A stretch of 55,703 nt of DNA from Chloroflexaceae bacterium (GCA_028282325.1 JANQID010000138.1:1-55703), one strand, 5' to 3'; positions 1 to 8,572 are shown, numbered from the stretch's first letter. Program-made: numbers and translations. Notes: a model not told the origin generated them from the letters alone.

Positions 1-2
1 GC

Positions 3-2033
3 GCGACCGCGCTGGCGGAATTGTTCGCCGACCCGGCATGGTGCGCCGCCACCGATGCGTTGCGCCGCCTCGGACCGCACACGCCGCCCGGCGACCGCAT
101 CGGGGCGCAGGTGCGTGCTATTGTCGCGTGGCTGACCAGCGTCGATGCCGACACCGCGACCGCTGACGACTTCGCGGCGATAGAGGCGATTGATCTGCGC
201 TCCGGGAGTGCGAAGCATTGGGGCGGCAAGGAAGCGCTGGAAGAGGCCAAATCGGCGTTACGTACCCTGCGCGAAGCGTACAAGGCGATCAAGGAATGGC
301 TGGCCGCGCCCGACGATGACCTTGAACGACGGGCGGCTCGCGTGACGCTTGGCTTGCGTACGCTCTACGATTTGGCATCCGCCCGTTACCGTCGCGACAA
401 AGACGAACGCGACGCGCTCGACTTCGACGACCTGGAGCGACGCGCCCGCGATTTGCTGGTAAGCAACCCCGCCGTGCGCGCCCGCTGGCAGGCCGAGTTG
501 CGCGCTGTGCTGGTGGATGAATTTCAGGACACCAATGCTGACCAGCGCGACATCATCTATGCCCTGACCGGGCTGCTTGACGGCGAGGCCGGCGATGGTC
601 GCTCGCCCGAACTCTTTGTGGTTGGCGACGGTAAGCAGTCGATCTATCGATTTCGCGGCGCCGATGTGAGCGTCTTTCGCCAGGCGGCTGATGACATTGA
701 GCGGCAAGGCGGGCAGTCGACCTCGATGCAAATGTCCTTTCGCACCCACCAGACCCTGGTCGCGTGGGTCAACCAGGTGACGGAGGCGATATTCGCCCGC
801 CCCGGCGCGTTGCGTTCCTACGAGTTCCCCTTCGAGCCGCTGAACGCTTACCGCGACACGGCTCCGCTGAAGCGCTGCGTCGAATTGCACATCACCGGCG
901 GTGGTGACAGTGCCGATGAGCGGCGCGCCGCCGAGGCTCAAGCGATTGCCCGGCGGATCAAGGAGCTGTGCGAATCCGACGAGCCGATTGTCTTTGACGG
1001 CGCGGATCGCAACCATCGCTGGCGGGCGCCGAAGCCCGATGATTTCGCATTCCTCTTTCAGACCTCGACGGTCTTCGAGATCTACGAGCAAGCGCTGCGC
1101 GAAGCCGACATCCCGTTTCTGACCACTGCCGGGCGTGGGTATTACGGGCGCAAGGAAGTTCAGGACCTCATCCACCTGCTGCGCACGCTCGACGATCCCG
1201 CCGACGATCTGGCGCTGGTCGGCGTGTTGCGTGCGCCGCTTTTCGCTATCGATGACGCAAGCATTATAAGCCTGCGGCTGGCCAATCCGAACGGTGCGAT
1301 CTGGGATGCGTTGCAGGCCGGAAATAATGCAGCGGCGGCGGATGAGCGATCGGCGGCGCTGGATTTTGCGCGCGTGACGTTGCGCGATCTGCACGCCCGT
1401 CGCGCACGGGTAACGGTGGTTGAGTTGCTGCGTGCGGCGCTGGCGTCGACTGGCTACCTCGCGACGATCAGCGGTCTGCCCGACGGGGCGCGACGGCGGG
1501 TCAACGTCGAGAAGTTGCTCGAAGCGGTACGGCTGGCCGGCAGCAACGGCTTGAGCGCGCTGAGCGAATATCTGGAGGATTTGCTGCGGGCCGAACCGCG
1601 TGAAGGCGAAGCGCCGCTGGAAGCCGACGGCAGTGTGCGCCTGATGACGATCCACCGCAGCAAGGGGTTGGAGTTTCCGATTGTCGTGCTGCCCGACCTG
1701 ACCCGCACCCCGAACAGCCGCACCGACGCCTGGCTGGCCCGGCGCGACCTTGGCCTGGCGCTCAAGTTGCGCGATGCGGCCAACGAATGGCAGCCGTCGA
1801 TTGCCTACCGTCTCGCGATGGACGAGGAGCGCCGCATGGAGCAGGCCGAGCGCGAGCGGTTACTCTACGTTGCGTTAACCCGCGCGCGTGACTATCTGAT
1901 CCTGGGCGGCGCGACCGGGCGGATGCGCGGTGACAACTGGTTCAAGCGCATCGCTGCGGCGTTGGGCTGGTCGGGCGATGCGGACGCGCCGACCGCCGGG
2001 TCGTATGGAGCGCTGGAAGTGTTTGTGTACTGA
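3..2033 (+). CDS. UvrD/AddA-type ATP-dependent helicase, 5'-partial, short C-terminus
   Basis: This is a superfamily 1A DNA helicase of the AddA/RecB/UvrD type, acting in double-strand-break processing or repair. The reading frame is open to the window edge, so Walker A lies outside the window. Visible motifs, numbered from the first codon here, are motif II VDEFQDT near residue 171, motif III VVGDGKQSIYRFRGAD near 206, motif V TIHRSKGLEFP near 549 and motif VI LLYVALTRARD near 619. AddA proteins normally carry several hundred more residues after motif VI, including a PD-(D/E)XK nuclease domain. Here the protein ends about 50 residues after motif VI, at TGA 2031-2033. Either this lineage has a nuclease-less form or the 3' end was lost. 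The next gene begins one base after the stop. Confidence 0.85.
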   Translation, partial: ATALAELFADPAWCAATDALRRLGPHTPPGDRIGAQVRAIVAWLTSVDADTATADDFAAIEAIDLRSGSAKHWGGKEALEEAKSALRTLREAYKAIKEWLAAPDDDLERRAARVTLGLRTLYDLASARYRRDKDERDALDFDDLERRARDLLVSNPAVRARWQAELRAVLVDEFQDTNADQRDIIYALTGLLDGEAGDGRSPELFVVGDGKQSIYRFRGADVSVFRQAADDIERQGGQSTSMQMSFRTHQTLVAWVNQVTEAIFARPGALRSYEFPFEPLNAYRDTAPLKRCVELHITGGGDSADERRAAEAQAIARRIKELCESDEPIVFDGADRNHRWRAPKPDDFAFLFQTSTVFEIYEQALREADIPFLTTAGRGYYGRKEVQDLIHLLRTLDDPADDLALVGVLRAPLFAIDDASIISLRLANPNGAIWDALQAGNNAAAADERSAALDFARVTLRDLHARRARVTVVELLRAALASTGYLATISGLPDGARRRVNVEKLLEAVRLAGSNGLSALSEYLEDLLRAEPREGEAPLEADGSVRLMTIHRSKGLEFPIVVLPDLTRTPNSRTDAWLARRDLGLALKLRDAANEWQPSIAYRLAMDEERRMEQAERERLLYVALTRARDYLILGGATGRMRGDNWFKRIAAALGWSGDADAPTAGSYGALEVFVY

Positions 2034-2034
2034 T

Positions 2035-3126
2035 ATGCGGGTCTTGTTTCTCAACCCCTATCACGGCGGATCGCACGCCGCCGTCGCCGAAGGCTACGCC
2101 GCACGAAGCGAGCATCAGGTCGAACTGCTGACGATGCCCACGGCTGGCGGCTGGCGCTGGCGGATGCGCGGCGCAGCGGTGGCGCTGGCGCGTATGGCGC
2201 GCGAGCAGCGCCCAAAGCCCGACTGCATCCTCACCACCGATATGCTCGACGTAGCCGCGTTTCGCGCGCTCTATGGCGATCCGAGCGTGCCTGTAGCGAT
2301 CTATTTCCACGAAAACCAGTTGACCTACCCGCTGCCCGCCGGCCGCTCGCGCGACCTGAGCTTCGCTTGGGCCAACTACACCAGCGCGCTGGTCGCCGAT
2401 GCCGTGTTCTTCAACTCGGACTTTCACCGCCGGACATTCCTCGATGCACTGCCGGGGCTGCTGGGACGCTATCACGACTATCGTGAATTAGAGACGATCG
2501 ACGTTATCGCCGCGAAGTCGAGCGTGCTGCCGCCGGGCGTCGATCTGAAGCGGCACGATGGAGAAGAACTTGAATTCGATGTGCGAACTCCGACGCTCCT
2601 CTGGAACAGCCGCTGGGATTACGACAAACAACCTGAAACGTTCTTCGCTGCTCTGGAAACGCTGGAAGCGCGGGGCGTCACGTTCCGGCTGATCGTCGCG
2701 GGCGAACACGTCGATCCCAACGCCGCCGAGTTTGTCGCTGCGCGCGAGCGCTGGTCGCAGCACATCATCCATTGGGGTTACGCCGCCGACCCAGTTCGGT
2801 ACAGCCGATTGCTCTGGCAAGCCGACATCGTGGTCAGCACGGCGATCCAGGAGTTTTTTGGCATTGGTGTGATCGAGGCGCTCTACGCCGGTTGCATCCC
2901 GGTGCTGCCGCGCCGCCTGACCTACCCGGAGCTGCTGCCGACGGCGTATCATGCCGACTGCCTCTACGCCGCCGACGCCGACCTGGCCGACCGTCTGCAT
3001 CACGTCATCAGCCGCCGCGACGAGTTGCGGCGCCGCGATTGGCGCGCGATTGCCGAACCCTACGACTGGTCGCTGATTGCGCCGCGTTATGATGAGGCGC
3101 TTAATCGCTTGTTAACATCGCGTTAA
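2035..3126 (+). CDS. glycosyltransferase, tRNA-queuosine alpha-mannosyltransferase (QTMAN/DUF3524) type
   Basis: This 363-residue protein has the two-part layout of the QTMAN/GTDC1 family, whose animal member adds mannose to queuosine in tRNA(Asp). The N-terminal DUF3524 part starts MRVLFLNPYHGGSH and contains a W-R-W segment and YFHENQLTYP near residues 90-99, followed by the VADAVFFNS stretch. The C-terminal part is a GT-B glycosyltransferase domain with the E-X7-E donor-site motif in EFFGIGVIE (about residues 273-281). ATG 2035 is chosen because the family's conserved N-terminus begins exactly there; an in-frame upstream extension overlaps the helicase and is not conserved-looking. No good ribosome binding site precedes it, so translation may be coupled to the helicase stop. 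The bacterial acceptor is inferred, not shown; a small-molecule or other RNA acceptor is possible. Confidence 0.78.
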   Translation: MRVLFLNPYHGGSHAAVAEGYAARSEHQVELLTMPTAGGWRWRMRGAAVALARMAREQRPKPDCILTTDMLDVAAFRALYGDPSVPVAIYFHENQLTYPLPAGRSRDLSFAWANYTSALVADAVFFNSDFHRRTFLDALPGLLGRYHDYRELETIDVIAAKSSVLPPGVDLKRHDGEELEFDVRTPTLLWNSRWDYDKQPETFFAALETLEARGVTFRLIVAGEHVDPNAAEFVAARERWSQHIIHWGYAADPVRYSRLLWQADIVVSTAIQEFFGIGVIEALYAGCIPVLPRRLTYPELLPTAYHADCLYAADADLADRLHHVISRRDELRRRDWRAIAEPYDWSLIAPRYDEALNRLLTSR

Positions 3127-3138
3127 ACGATGTATAAT
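3109..3138 (+). promoter_or_regulatory. candidate sigma-70 promoter
   Basis: TTGTTA (3109-3114) and a perfect TATAAT (3133-3138) are separated by 18 bases. They lie across the end of the glycosyltransferase gene and about 110 bases before the zinc-ribbon gene, which they would transcribe. Confidence 0.45.
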
Positions 3139-3210
3139 CCCAACCGGATATGCTGCCCATCAGGATGGCGTGGATCTGCTCAGTCGTCTTTGAACTCTCC
3201 CAAACTATCA

Positions 3211-3243
3211 ATCGTTGACACTGACACCATCGTTGACACTGAC
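3211..3243 (+). repeat. 15-bp direct repeat, two copies
   Basis: ATCGTTGACACTGAC occurs at 3211-3225 and again at 3229-3243, an 18-base period directly before the start of the zinc-ribbon gene. It may be a slippage duplication or a pair of regulator sites. Nothing else supports a binding function. Confidence 0.6.
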
Positions 3244-3247
3244 GCCT

Positions 3248-3973
3248 ATGCAATGCCCTCATTGTGGAGTTGACCTGAAGTTCAAGGAGCGCGGCGGACG
3301 GCGCTGCTCCGTATGTCGGCGCGAATTCGCCTTTGAGCCACGCGGCCACTCGTTGCGTCTGACCGATAAGCGTTTTCGTCTCGTCACCGAGAAGTTGAGC
3401 GCGAATGGCGCTTTGCGCTACACTCCCGCCCAACTCCAGCATGCGCTCAGTCGCAAGATTATCGCCGAGCAAAAGCCGACGAATATTGGCTGCTTGATCA
3501 TCTTCTCGATCGTTTTCGGGTTGGCGGCGGGTGTGGTCATTGGGAGTGTCTTTCAGCCGCTCATTGGCGTGATCGCGTTTATGCTCGTTGCCGGGGGTGG
3601 TCTCTTTTGGAGTGCTCGTCAGCATCGGCGGCCTTTTTACCATTCCTTACCGATGCAGCTCAATACGTTTTATCGTGATGTCATTGATCGTTGGCAACAG
3701 GTGTACGGTTCGCCGCCAACAGGATTGATCGACCGCCAGATGCTCCAGCATTTGTGCTATGACACACCCGCGCCGGATCGCCTCCGTGCGGTGTTGGCTT
3801 GTCCCGAGCGCAGCGTGCTCGATTGCCTGTGCGCCAACGGCCTGCCTGAACGGCTTGGCCTGGGTTTGATCCCCGCCGCGCCCCCGTCGCACAAAAGGCG
3901 CGCATCACATTTTGACCAAGGTGGAGCGACTGACCGCTGCGTGCGAGCTGGAGGGGCGCTCGCCGCTGTTTGA
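3248..3973 (+). CDS. zinc-ribbon membrane protein of unknown function, chimeric C-terminus
   Basis: The N-terminus, MQCPHCGVDLKFKERGG, followed by CSVC, forms a zinc ribbon with Cys3, Cys6, Cys20 and Cys23. Two hydrophobic segments at about residues 80-125 look like transmembrane helices, and a soluble C-terminal part follows. ATG 3248 is preferred over an upstream TTG because the Cys pair lies immediately after it. The last 25-30 residues, after about position 3885, are low-complexity and read in another frame through an asparagine synthetase remnant. The natural C-terminus therefore seems to have been replaced at a DNA junction. I recognise no function; a membrane-anchored regulator or chaperone-like role would be guesswork. 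Confidence 0.6.
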   Translation: MQCPHCGVDLKFKERGGRRCSVCRREFAFEPRGHSLRLTDKRFRLVTEKLSANGALRYTPAQLQHALSRKIIAEQKPTNIGCLIIFSIVFGLAAGVVIGSVFQPLIGVIAFMLVAGGGLFWSARQHRRPFYHSLPMQLNTFYRDVIDRWQQVYGSPPTGLIDRQMLQHLCYDTPAPDRLRAVLACPERSVLDCLCANGLPERLGLGLIPAAPPSHKRRASHFDQGGATDRCVRAGGALAAV

Positions 3974-4409
3974 TCGCGAAGTGGTTGCGTATTCCTTCGC
4001 CATTCCGCCGAGCTACAAGCTGGCCGGCGTTACCGAGAAGTGGGTGTTAAAGCAGGCAATGCGGGATCTGCTGCCCGCGACGATCATCGATCGCCCGAAG
4101 AGCGGCATGCGGGTGTCGATCCAGCACTGGCTGCGCGGCCCGCTGCGCGAGCTTGCCGACGACCTGCTGCGCGGCCCGGAGGCGCAAGCGCGCGACCTTT
4201 TCCGCACGGAGACGATCCGCGCCTGGATGCACGGCGAAGGCCAGGTCTGGGCGCGCCAGGGGGCGTTGCTCTGGATTGTGCTGACCCTCGAACTCTGGCT
4301 GCGCGCCTACATCGACCGCGCCGAACTGACCGCCGACTACTTCGTGCGGCGGAGACAGTGGGCGTTTCCGGCATTGCGAAGCGCCGCCATCTGGCGAACA
4401 CGCCGCTAG
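3894..4409 (+). pseudogene. asparagine synthetase (glutamine-hydrolysing), 3' remnant
   Basis: The frame reads LTKVERLTAACELEGRSPLF, which matches the conserved C-terminal segment of AsnB-type synthetases where the (V/T)KVDR-SMA-LE-RSPLLD motif occurs. It continues through EKWVLKQAMRDLLPATIIDR and KSGM to a typical WLRGPLREL tail. The N-terminal glutaminase domain and the ATP-pyrophosphatase loop are missing: only about 165 of an expected 600 residues remain. The remnant begins inside or just after the end of the zinc-ribbon gene, in a different frame, so a deletion or recombination joined two truncated genes. Its stop shares bases with the stop of lysZ on the other strand (4406-4409), so the lysine operon end is intact. 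It is unlikely to make a working enzyme. Confidence 0.75.
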
Positions 4410-5209
4410 GCGATGACCGTCCCCTGGCCTTCCAGCGCGTGTGAGACGCACCCGGCGGCGCGCGCGTCGCCCAGGATGACTTCGCCGACGCCCTGCGATA
4501 TTGCCTCGCTCGCACCGAGTACCTTCTTTTTCATCCGGCCCTCGGCATATTGCAAGTACGACTCGACATCACTGGCGGGAATGCGTGTAATCAACGAGTC
4601 AACGTTGGGGAAATCTTGCAGCAGACCGGGAACGTTGGAGAGCAACAGCAGCTTGCTGGCCTTGAGCGCAATCGCAATCGCTGCCGCCGCACGATCGCCG
4701 TCTACATTCAACGCCTCGCCGTGTTCACTACAGGCCAGCGGAGCGATCACCGGCAGATACTCGCCGGCGAGTAACGTCTGCAACAACTCCGTATTCACCT
4801 GCTCAACCGTCCCGGTCCAATCATCACGCAGTATTTTCTGGCGACCATTCTCGACGATGCGAATCGCCGCCTTGCGCTTGCCTTGCAGCAACCGACCATC
4901 CAGACCGCTCAGCCCCAGCGCGTTGATCCCGCGCCCCTGCAATCGTTCGACCAATCCTTTGTTCGCGACGCCGCAATACACCATCTCGAAGATCTCCAGC
5001 GTGCGCCGGTCGGTGTAGCGGCTGGTATATCCGCTGGGCGAGGTGACAAAGCGCGGCGGATGCCCCAGCGCTTCTGCCACGCGATTGGTTTCATCGGAGC
5101 CGCCGTGCACCAGAACCAGCCGCTCGCCGGACTTCCAGAGCGTGGCCACATCATTGCAGAGCGCATCATAGTCGATGCCGGCGCTGCCGCCTACTTTGAC
5201 TACCAGCAT
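4406..5209 (-). CDS. lysZ: [LysW]-aminoadipate kinase (LysZ)
   Basis: A 267-residue amino-acid kinase-fold protein, the length usual for LysZ/ArgB-type kinases. It phosphorylates the distal carboxylate of alpha-aminoadipate while that substrate is attached to the carrier protein LysW. The N-terminus MLVVKVGGSAG and HGGSDE form the phosphate-binding region, and GDRAAAAIA with LLLLSNVPGLL are typical of the nucleotide-binding half. ATG 5209 is chosen over an upstream frame extension because AGGAGG lies directly before it (5215-5220) and the family starts at this Val-Lys-Val-Gly-Gly. It is the last gene of the lysine operon, 29 bases after lysY. Because LysW systems can also carry glutamate, a second role in ornithine synthesis is possible. 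Confidence 0.87.
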   Translation of the reverse strand: MLVVKVGGSAGIDYDALCNDVATLWKSGERLVLVHGGSDETNRVAEALGHPPRFVTSPSGYTSRYTDRRTLEIFEMVYCGVANKGLVERLQGRGINALGLSGLDGRLLQGKRKAAIRIVENGRQKILRDDWTGTVEQVNTELLQTLLAGEYLPVIAPLACSEHGEALNVDGDRAAAAIAIALKASKLLLLSNVPGLLQDFPNVDSLITRIPASDVESYLQYAEGRMKKKVLGASEAISQGVGEVILGDARAAGCVSHALEGQGTVIA

Positions 5210-5238
5210 AGCCGCCTCCTTATCGCTCGGTGAAACAA

Positions 5239-6297
5239 TTACACCGGATGCAAGCCGGGGAATTCCAATCCCGCCGTCTCGGCAAATCCGCACATCAGGT
5301 TCATACATTGCACTGCACTGCCCGATGCGCCTTTCATCAGATTATCAATGGCGCAGATGCTGACTATCCGTCCGGTATCGACGTCTAGGGCGAAGCCAAT
5401 GTCGGCGTAGTTGCCGCCCGCCAGGATCTTCGGCTCCGGGTAGCGATAGATGCCGGTGCGTTCCTTGGCGATGCGCACAAACGGCTGTTCACGCGCGAAG
5501 GCGCGAAATGCCTGCCAGAGATCCTTCTCAGCGATGGGTCGAGCCGCGAATGCCTGAACGGTTGCCAGCGCGCCGCGAACCAGTTCGACCGATGTTATCG
5601 ACAGATGCACGTTGGTCAAACCGGTGATCTGCTCAACTTCAGCCGTGTGGCGATGACCGACCGGCGCAAACGAGCGCACAGCGCCGGCGCGCTCGGGGTG
5701 ATGGCTGCTGTCGCTTGCTGCTGCGCCGCCTTCTGATGACCCAACCTTGATTTCGACCAGGATGGGTTGGTTTGTGTCTACCAACCCGGCTTGAACCAGC
5801 GGCAGCAGCGCCAGGTTGGTCGCCGTGGCGTTGCACCCGACGCCGCTCGCGTAGTGTGCGCTGCGCAACGCTTCACGGTTGACTTCCGGCAGACCGTAGA
5901 CAAAGCGCTCCAGCCAGTCGGGCGCGGGATGATCGCTGCCATACCATCGCCGATAAACCGCCGAATCGCGCAAACGAAAATCGGCGCTGCAATCAATGAG
6001 ACGAGGCGCGAGAGCGGCGTAGCGTTCGATAGCGCGCGCTGCTTCGCCGTGCGGTAATGCCAGGAACAGCGCGTCGCACGCCTCCAGGTTGTCCGGGTGA
6101 ATGAACTGCAATTTCGTTAGGCCGCGCAGGTTGGGATGTGCCTGATAGACATAACGACCGGCATTGCGTCCGCTGGTCGCCTGAACGACGGTCACGTGCG
6201 GATGACCCAGGAGCAATCGCAACAACTCGCCGCCGACGTAACCTGACGCGCCGACAATGCCGACGCGCAGGAGAGTGTTCGCTGGTGTGCTTTCCAC
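5239..6297 (-). CDS. lysY: [LysW]-L-2-aminoadipate 6-phosphate reductase (LysY)
   Basis: This ArgC-fold NADPH-dependent reductase converts the LysW-bound acyl phosphate to the semialdehyde, the step after LysZ. The Rossmann motif is VGIVGASGYVGGELLRLLLG near the N-terminus. The catalytic Cys is in SGVGCNATATNLALLPL, and HRHTAEVEQ supplies the conserved His region. The GTG at 6297 is the likely start: GGGAG lies 8 bases upstream, and the predicted product (352 residues) begins VESTPANTLLRVGIVG. A longer frame reaching 6384 has no ribosome site. It sits between lysX (187 bases upstream) and lysZ. It could be read as an ArgC, but the neighbours make LysY the better call. Confidence 0.87.
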   Translation of the reverse strand: MESTPANTLLRVGIVGASGYVGGELLRLLLGHPHVTVVQATSGRNAGRYVYQAHPNLRGLTKLQFIHPDNLEACDALFLALPHGEAARAIERYAALAPRLIDCSADFRLRDSAVYRRWYGSDHPAPDWLERFVYGLPEVNREALRSAHYASGVGCNATATNLALLPLVQAGLVDTNQPILVEIKVGSSEGGAAASDSSHHPERAGAVRSFAPVGHRHTAEVEQITGLTNVHLSITSVELVRGALATVQAFAARPIAEKDLWQAFRAFAREQPFVRIAKERTGIYRYPEPKILAGGNYADIGFALDVDTGRIVSICAIDNLMKGASGSAVQCMNLMCGFAETAGLEFPGLHPV

Positions 6298-6385
6298 TTG
6301 CCAAGCTCCCTTTTCGATATGTTCAGCGTGGATTGGGCGTCGTCGGAGCGAACATCGTAATAGCGCGCATAACCGCCGGGCCATC

Positions 6386-6414
6386 CTGGAAGGGAGAACG
6401 GCTCGCTCTTCCAG
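6386..6414 (-). repeat. hairpin in the lysX-lysY spacer
   Basis: CTGGAAG and CTTCCAG form a perfect 7-bp stem around a 15-base loop inside the 186-base lysX-lysY spacer, the longest internal spacer of the lysine operon. There is no U-tract, so it is not a classical terminator. It could affect mRNA processing or the relative output of lysY and lysZ. I saw no T-box sequence here. Confidence 0.4.
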
Positions 6415-6483
6415 CGCCAGCTACCTTGACCCAGGACATATTCGCGCTGCCAACATCCTTCGTTCCGACCAGCGCATCGTCGT

Positions 6484-7335
6484 TTAGCTCGTCTGTCCCT
6501 TCGCGACCGCGATGACATAGTCGATAATGCGGGCGGGGATGTCGACGCCGGTAGTCTCGATGCTGTTGCGAAACTCCATCGTGTAGTTGACTTCGTTCAC
6601 CAACAAGCGGCCATCAGGCGTCTCCAGCAGATCGATCGCGACCACGCCGCCGCCGATGGCATGCGCCGCTTTCACGCTCAGATCGGTAATTTCCGGCGTC
6701 AACTCACATTTGCTGGCGACCCCGCCGCGCGCCGTGTTCGTGATCCAGTGCGCGCTGGTGCGATAAATTGCACCGATGCACTCATCTCCTATCACGAAAC
6801 TGCGAATATCGCGCCCCGGCTTGTCGATATACTCCTGCACATAGAAAATCGCGTGCTGATAGCTGCCCAGCACATCGCGATGCTCTAGAATAGCTTCGGC
6901 GGCGTCACGGTCATTGACTTTGCTGACCATGCGTCCCCACGAGCCGACGACGGGCTTGAGCACCACCGGATAGCCGAGTTGTTCGATGGCTTTGATCGCG
7001 CTTTCCGGCGTGAACGCCAGCAACGTCCGTGGTGTCGGAACCCCGGCGTGGATCAATGCCTGCGTCGTCAGAAACTTATCGCCGCACGTCACCGCAGTCT
7101 GGTGTGGGTTGACCGTCGGCACACCGGCGTCGTTAAAGATCTTCAGCATATAGAGCGCGCGGCTGTGCTGAATACTGCGCTCTAGAACCACATCAAACGG
7201 ATAGTTGTACGCTTCCAGATCGAAGATCTGCTCGCGGTCATCAACCCGCGTATAACTCAAGTCCCGACGCTCCAATTCGCCCAAGAGCAGCTTCTCTTCA
7301 GCGCGGATACGCGAGCAGAGGACGGCGATATGCAT
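6484..7335 (-). CDS. lysX: alpha-aminoadipate--LysW ligase (LysX)
   Basis: This 283-residue ATP-grasp ligase joins the alpha-amino group of aminoadipate to the C-terminal glutamate of LysW, protecting it for the following steps. It begins [17 protein letters not shown], as LysX/RimK-like proteins do. [19 protein letters not shown] is the ATP-grasp nucleotide region, and [15 protein letters not shown] carries the metal-binding Glu and Asn near the C-terminus. The ATG at 7335 lies only 3 bases after the lysW stop, which suggests translational coupling with its partner protein. The ornithine-specific homologue ArgX is very similar; a single copy in this cluster may serve one or both substrates, and sequence by eye cannot decide. 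Confidence 0.88.
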   Translation of the reverse strand: MHIAVLCSRIRAEEKLLLGELERRDLSYTRVDDREQIFDLEAYNYPFDVVLERSIQHSRALYMLKIFNDAGVPTVNPHQTAVTCGDKFLTTQALIHAGVPTPRTLLAFTPESAIKAIEQLGYPVVLKPVVGSWGRMVSKVNDRDAAEAILEHRDVLGSYQHAIFYVQEYIDKPGRDIRSFVIGDECIGAIYRTSAHWITNTARGGVASKCELTPEITDLSVKAAHAIGGGVVAIDLLETPDGRLLVNEVNYTMEFRNSIETTGVDIPARIIDYVIAVAKGQTS

Positions 7336-7338
7336 AGG

Positions 7339-7506
7339 TTATTCTCCCCAATCTTCTTCGACCTCCGGCGCAAGCTCCAGTGTCGGTGGTTCGGTGCTCA
7401 TAACCTCCAACTCGGCGCCGCATTCGGGGCATGAAATAATCTCACCGGTCATTGTATCTTCGAGTATGTCGAACTCGCCACCGCATTCCGGGCATGTCAC
7501 GTTCAT
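7339..7506 (-). CDS. lysW: amino-group carrier protein LysW
   Basis: A 55-residue acidic carrier protein, full length for LysW. Two CPEC motifs (Cys5/Cys8 and Cys26/Cys29) make the zinc-binding globule. The C-terminus is EEDWGE, the family's conserved tail, whose last Glu is the attachment point for aminoadipate. ATG 7506 is chosen because a strong AAGGAG lies at about 7515-7520; an in-frame start 14 codons upstream lacks one. The intermediates made by LysX, LysZ and LysY all ride on this protein. Together with the neighbouring genes it fixes the pathway as the bacterial/archaeal LysW version of alpha-aminoadipate lysine synthesis, not the diaminopimelate route. Confidence 0.95.
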   Translation of the reverse strand: MNVTCPECGGEFDILEDTMTGEIISCPECGAELEVMSTEPPTLELAPEVEEDWGE

Positions 7507-7534
7507 AGGTTGAGTTCTCCTTAAGTGTCGCTCA

Positions 7535-8572
7535 TTATAGTTGACCAATCACAGCGTTTGTCAACTCGTTGGTTGTTGCTGTTCCATTCAGGTCGGGCGT
7601 ATGCGGACCTTCGTGCAGGACTGTGGCCATTGCCGCTCGCACGCGTCCGGCGGCGGGTGCGTAGCGTTGCTGAGCCGCGTCACTGCGTTGCGCCATCCAT
7701 TCCAGCAGCAGCGCCACGCACCCGATGGCTGCTAACGGATTGGCGATGCCCTTGCCGACAATATCGGGCGCGGCGCCATGCACCGGCTCGAAGAGCGCGC
7801 CTTGGTCGCCTTGATTCGCGCTGGCGGCCAGGCCCAGCCCGCCGCCGTGGATGCACGCAATGTCGGAGAGAATGTCGCCAAAGAGATTCGTCGTGGCGAT
7901 CACATCGAAGCGTTCCGGCGAACGGGCTGTGTGCATCGCCGCCGTATCCACCAGCAACTCTTCGACTGCGACCTGGGGATAATCCTGGGCGACTTCCAGC
8001 GCAACAGTGCGGAACAATCCATCGGTCACGCGCAGCACGTTGGCTTTATGCACGATCGTTACCCTGGCCTGGCGTTCGCCTGCCGTCGCCTGGCGCTGAA
8101 CGGCTAGCTCGAAGGCTTTGCGTATGATGCGTTCGCTGCCGCGGCGGGTGATGACTCGTTCGGCGATGGCGACATTGCCGCCATCTTCTTGCCGCTCGCG
8201 ACCGGAGTAGAGCCCCTCGGTGTTTTCGCGCACAACCACCATATCGACGGGCATCGGCGCGGCCAGACCTTCGCTGCGCACCGGACGAATATTGGCATAC
8301 AGATCGAGCGCTCGGCGCAGGGCGACGATCGGGCTACGATACCCCTCGACGGGGTGACTCGGCGACGCGACCGCGCCGAAAAAGACCGCATCTGCGTTTC
8401 GCGCTTCGGCGAGGGTCGCTTCCGGCAACGCGACGCCGGTTTCCTGGAATGTTCCCCAACCGGCCGACGCCTCGACGATCCTGATTTCAGGGGCGATAAC
8501 CTCCAGCGCCCGAAGTGCTGCTGCAATCACTTCGGGGCCGATGCCATCGCCCGGTATCACGCACAGTTGCAT
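7535..8572 (-). CDS. homoisocitrate dehydrogenase
   Basis: A 345-residue beta-decarboxylating dehydrogenase that oxidises homoisocitrate to 2-oxoadipate with NAD. The isopropylmalate/isocitrate dehydrogenase signatures are clear: IPGDGIGPEV at the N-terminus, LDLYANIRPV, VVRENTEGLYSG, IVHKANVL, FGDILSD for metal binding, and EPVHGAAPDIVGKGIANP for the nucleotide. The substrate loop (SPSHPVEGYRSPIVALRRAL) differs from typical LeuB and resembles Thermus homoisocitrate dehydrogenase. Placement between lysU and lysW supports this substrate. Relaxed activity on isocitrate or isopropylmalate is possible, as is known for Thermus. Confidence 0.87.
   Translation of the reverse strand: MQLCVIPGDGIGPEVIAAALRALEVIAPEIRIVEASAGWGTFQETGVALPEATLAEARNADAVFFGAVASPSHPVEGYRSPIVALRRALDLYANIRPVRSEGLAAPMPVDMVVVRENTEGLYSGRERQEDGGNVAIAERVITRRGSERIIRKAFELAVQRQATAGERQARVTIVHKANVLRVTDGLFRTVALEVAQDYPQVAVEELLVDTAAMHTARSPERFDVIATTNLFGDILSDIACIHGGGLGLAASANQGDQGALFEPVHGAAPDIVGKGIANPLAAIGCVALLLEWMAQRSDAAQQRYAPAAGRVRAAMATVLHEGPHTPDLNGTATTNELTNAVIGQL

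Noticed and set aside
258-1655. Long open frame opposite the helicase gene
   Set aside because: It mirrors the codons of the helicase in GC-rich DNA; its composition is Arg/Gln-rich and it has no motif. The helicase frame carries all SF1 motifs.
6298-6483. Possible T-box or lysine riboswitch in the lysX-lysY spacer
   Set aside because: No T-box antiterminator sequence (AGGGTGG-ACCGCG) and no lysine-riboswitch core were recognised; only a 7-bp hairpin is present.
6192-6518. A minus-strand frame in the lysX-lysY spacer with an aromatic-rich stretch (WQREYVLGQGSWRWKSEPF)
   Set aside because: It has no start codon or ribosome site within the spacer, its ends overlap lysX and lysY in other frames, and I recognise no family. 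I left it as a spacer with a hairpin.
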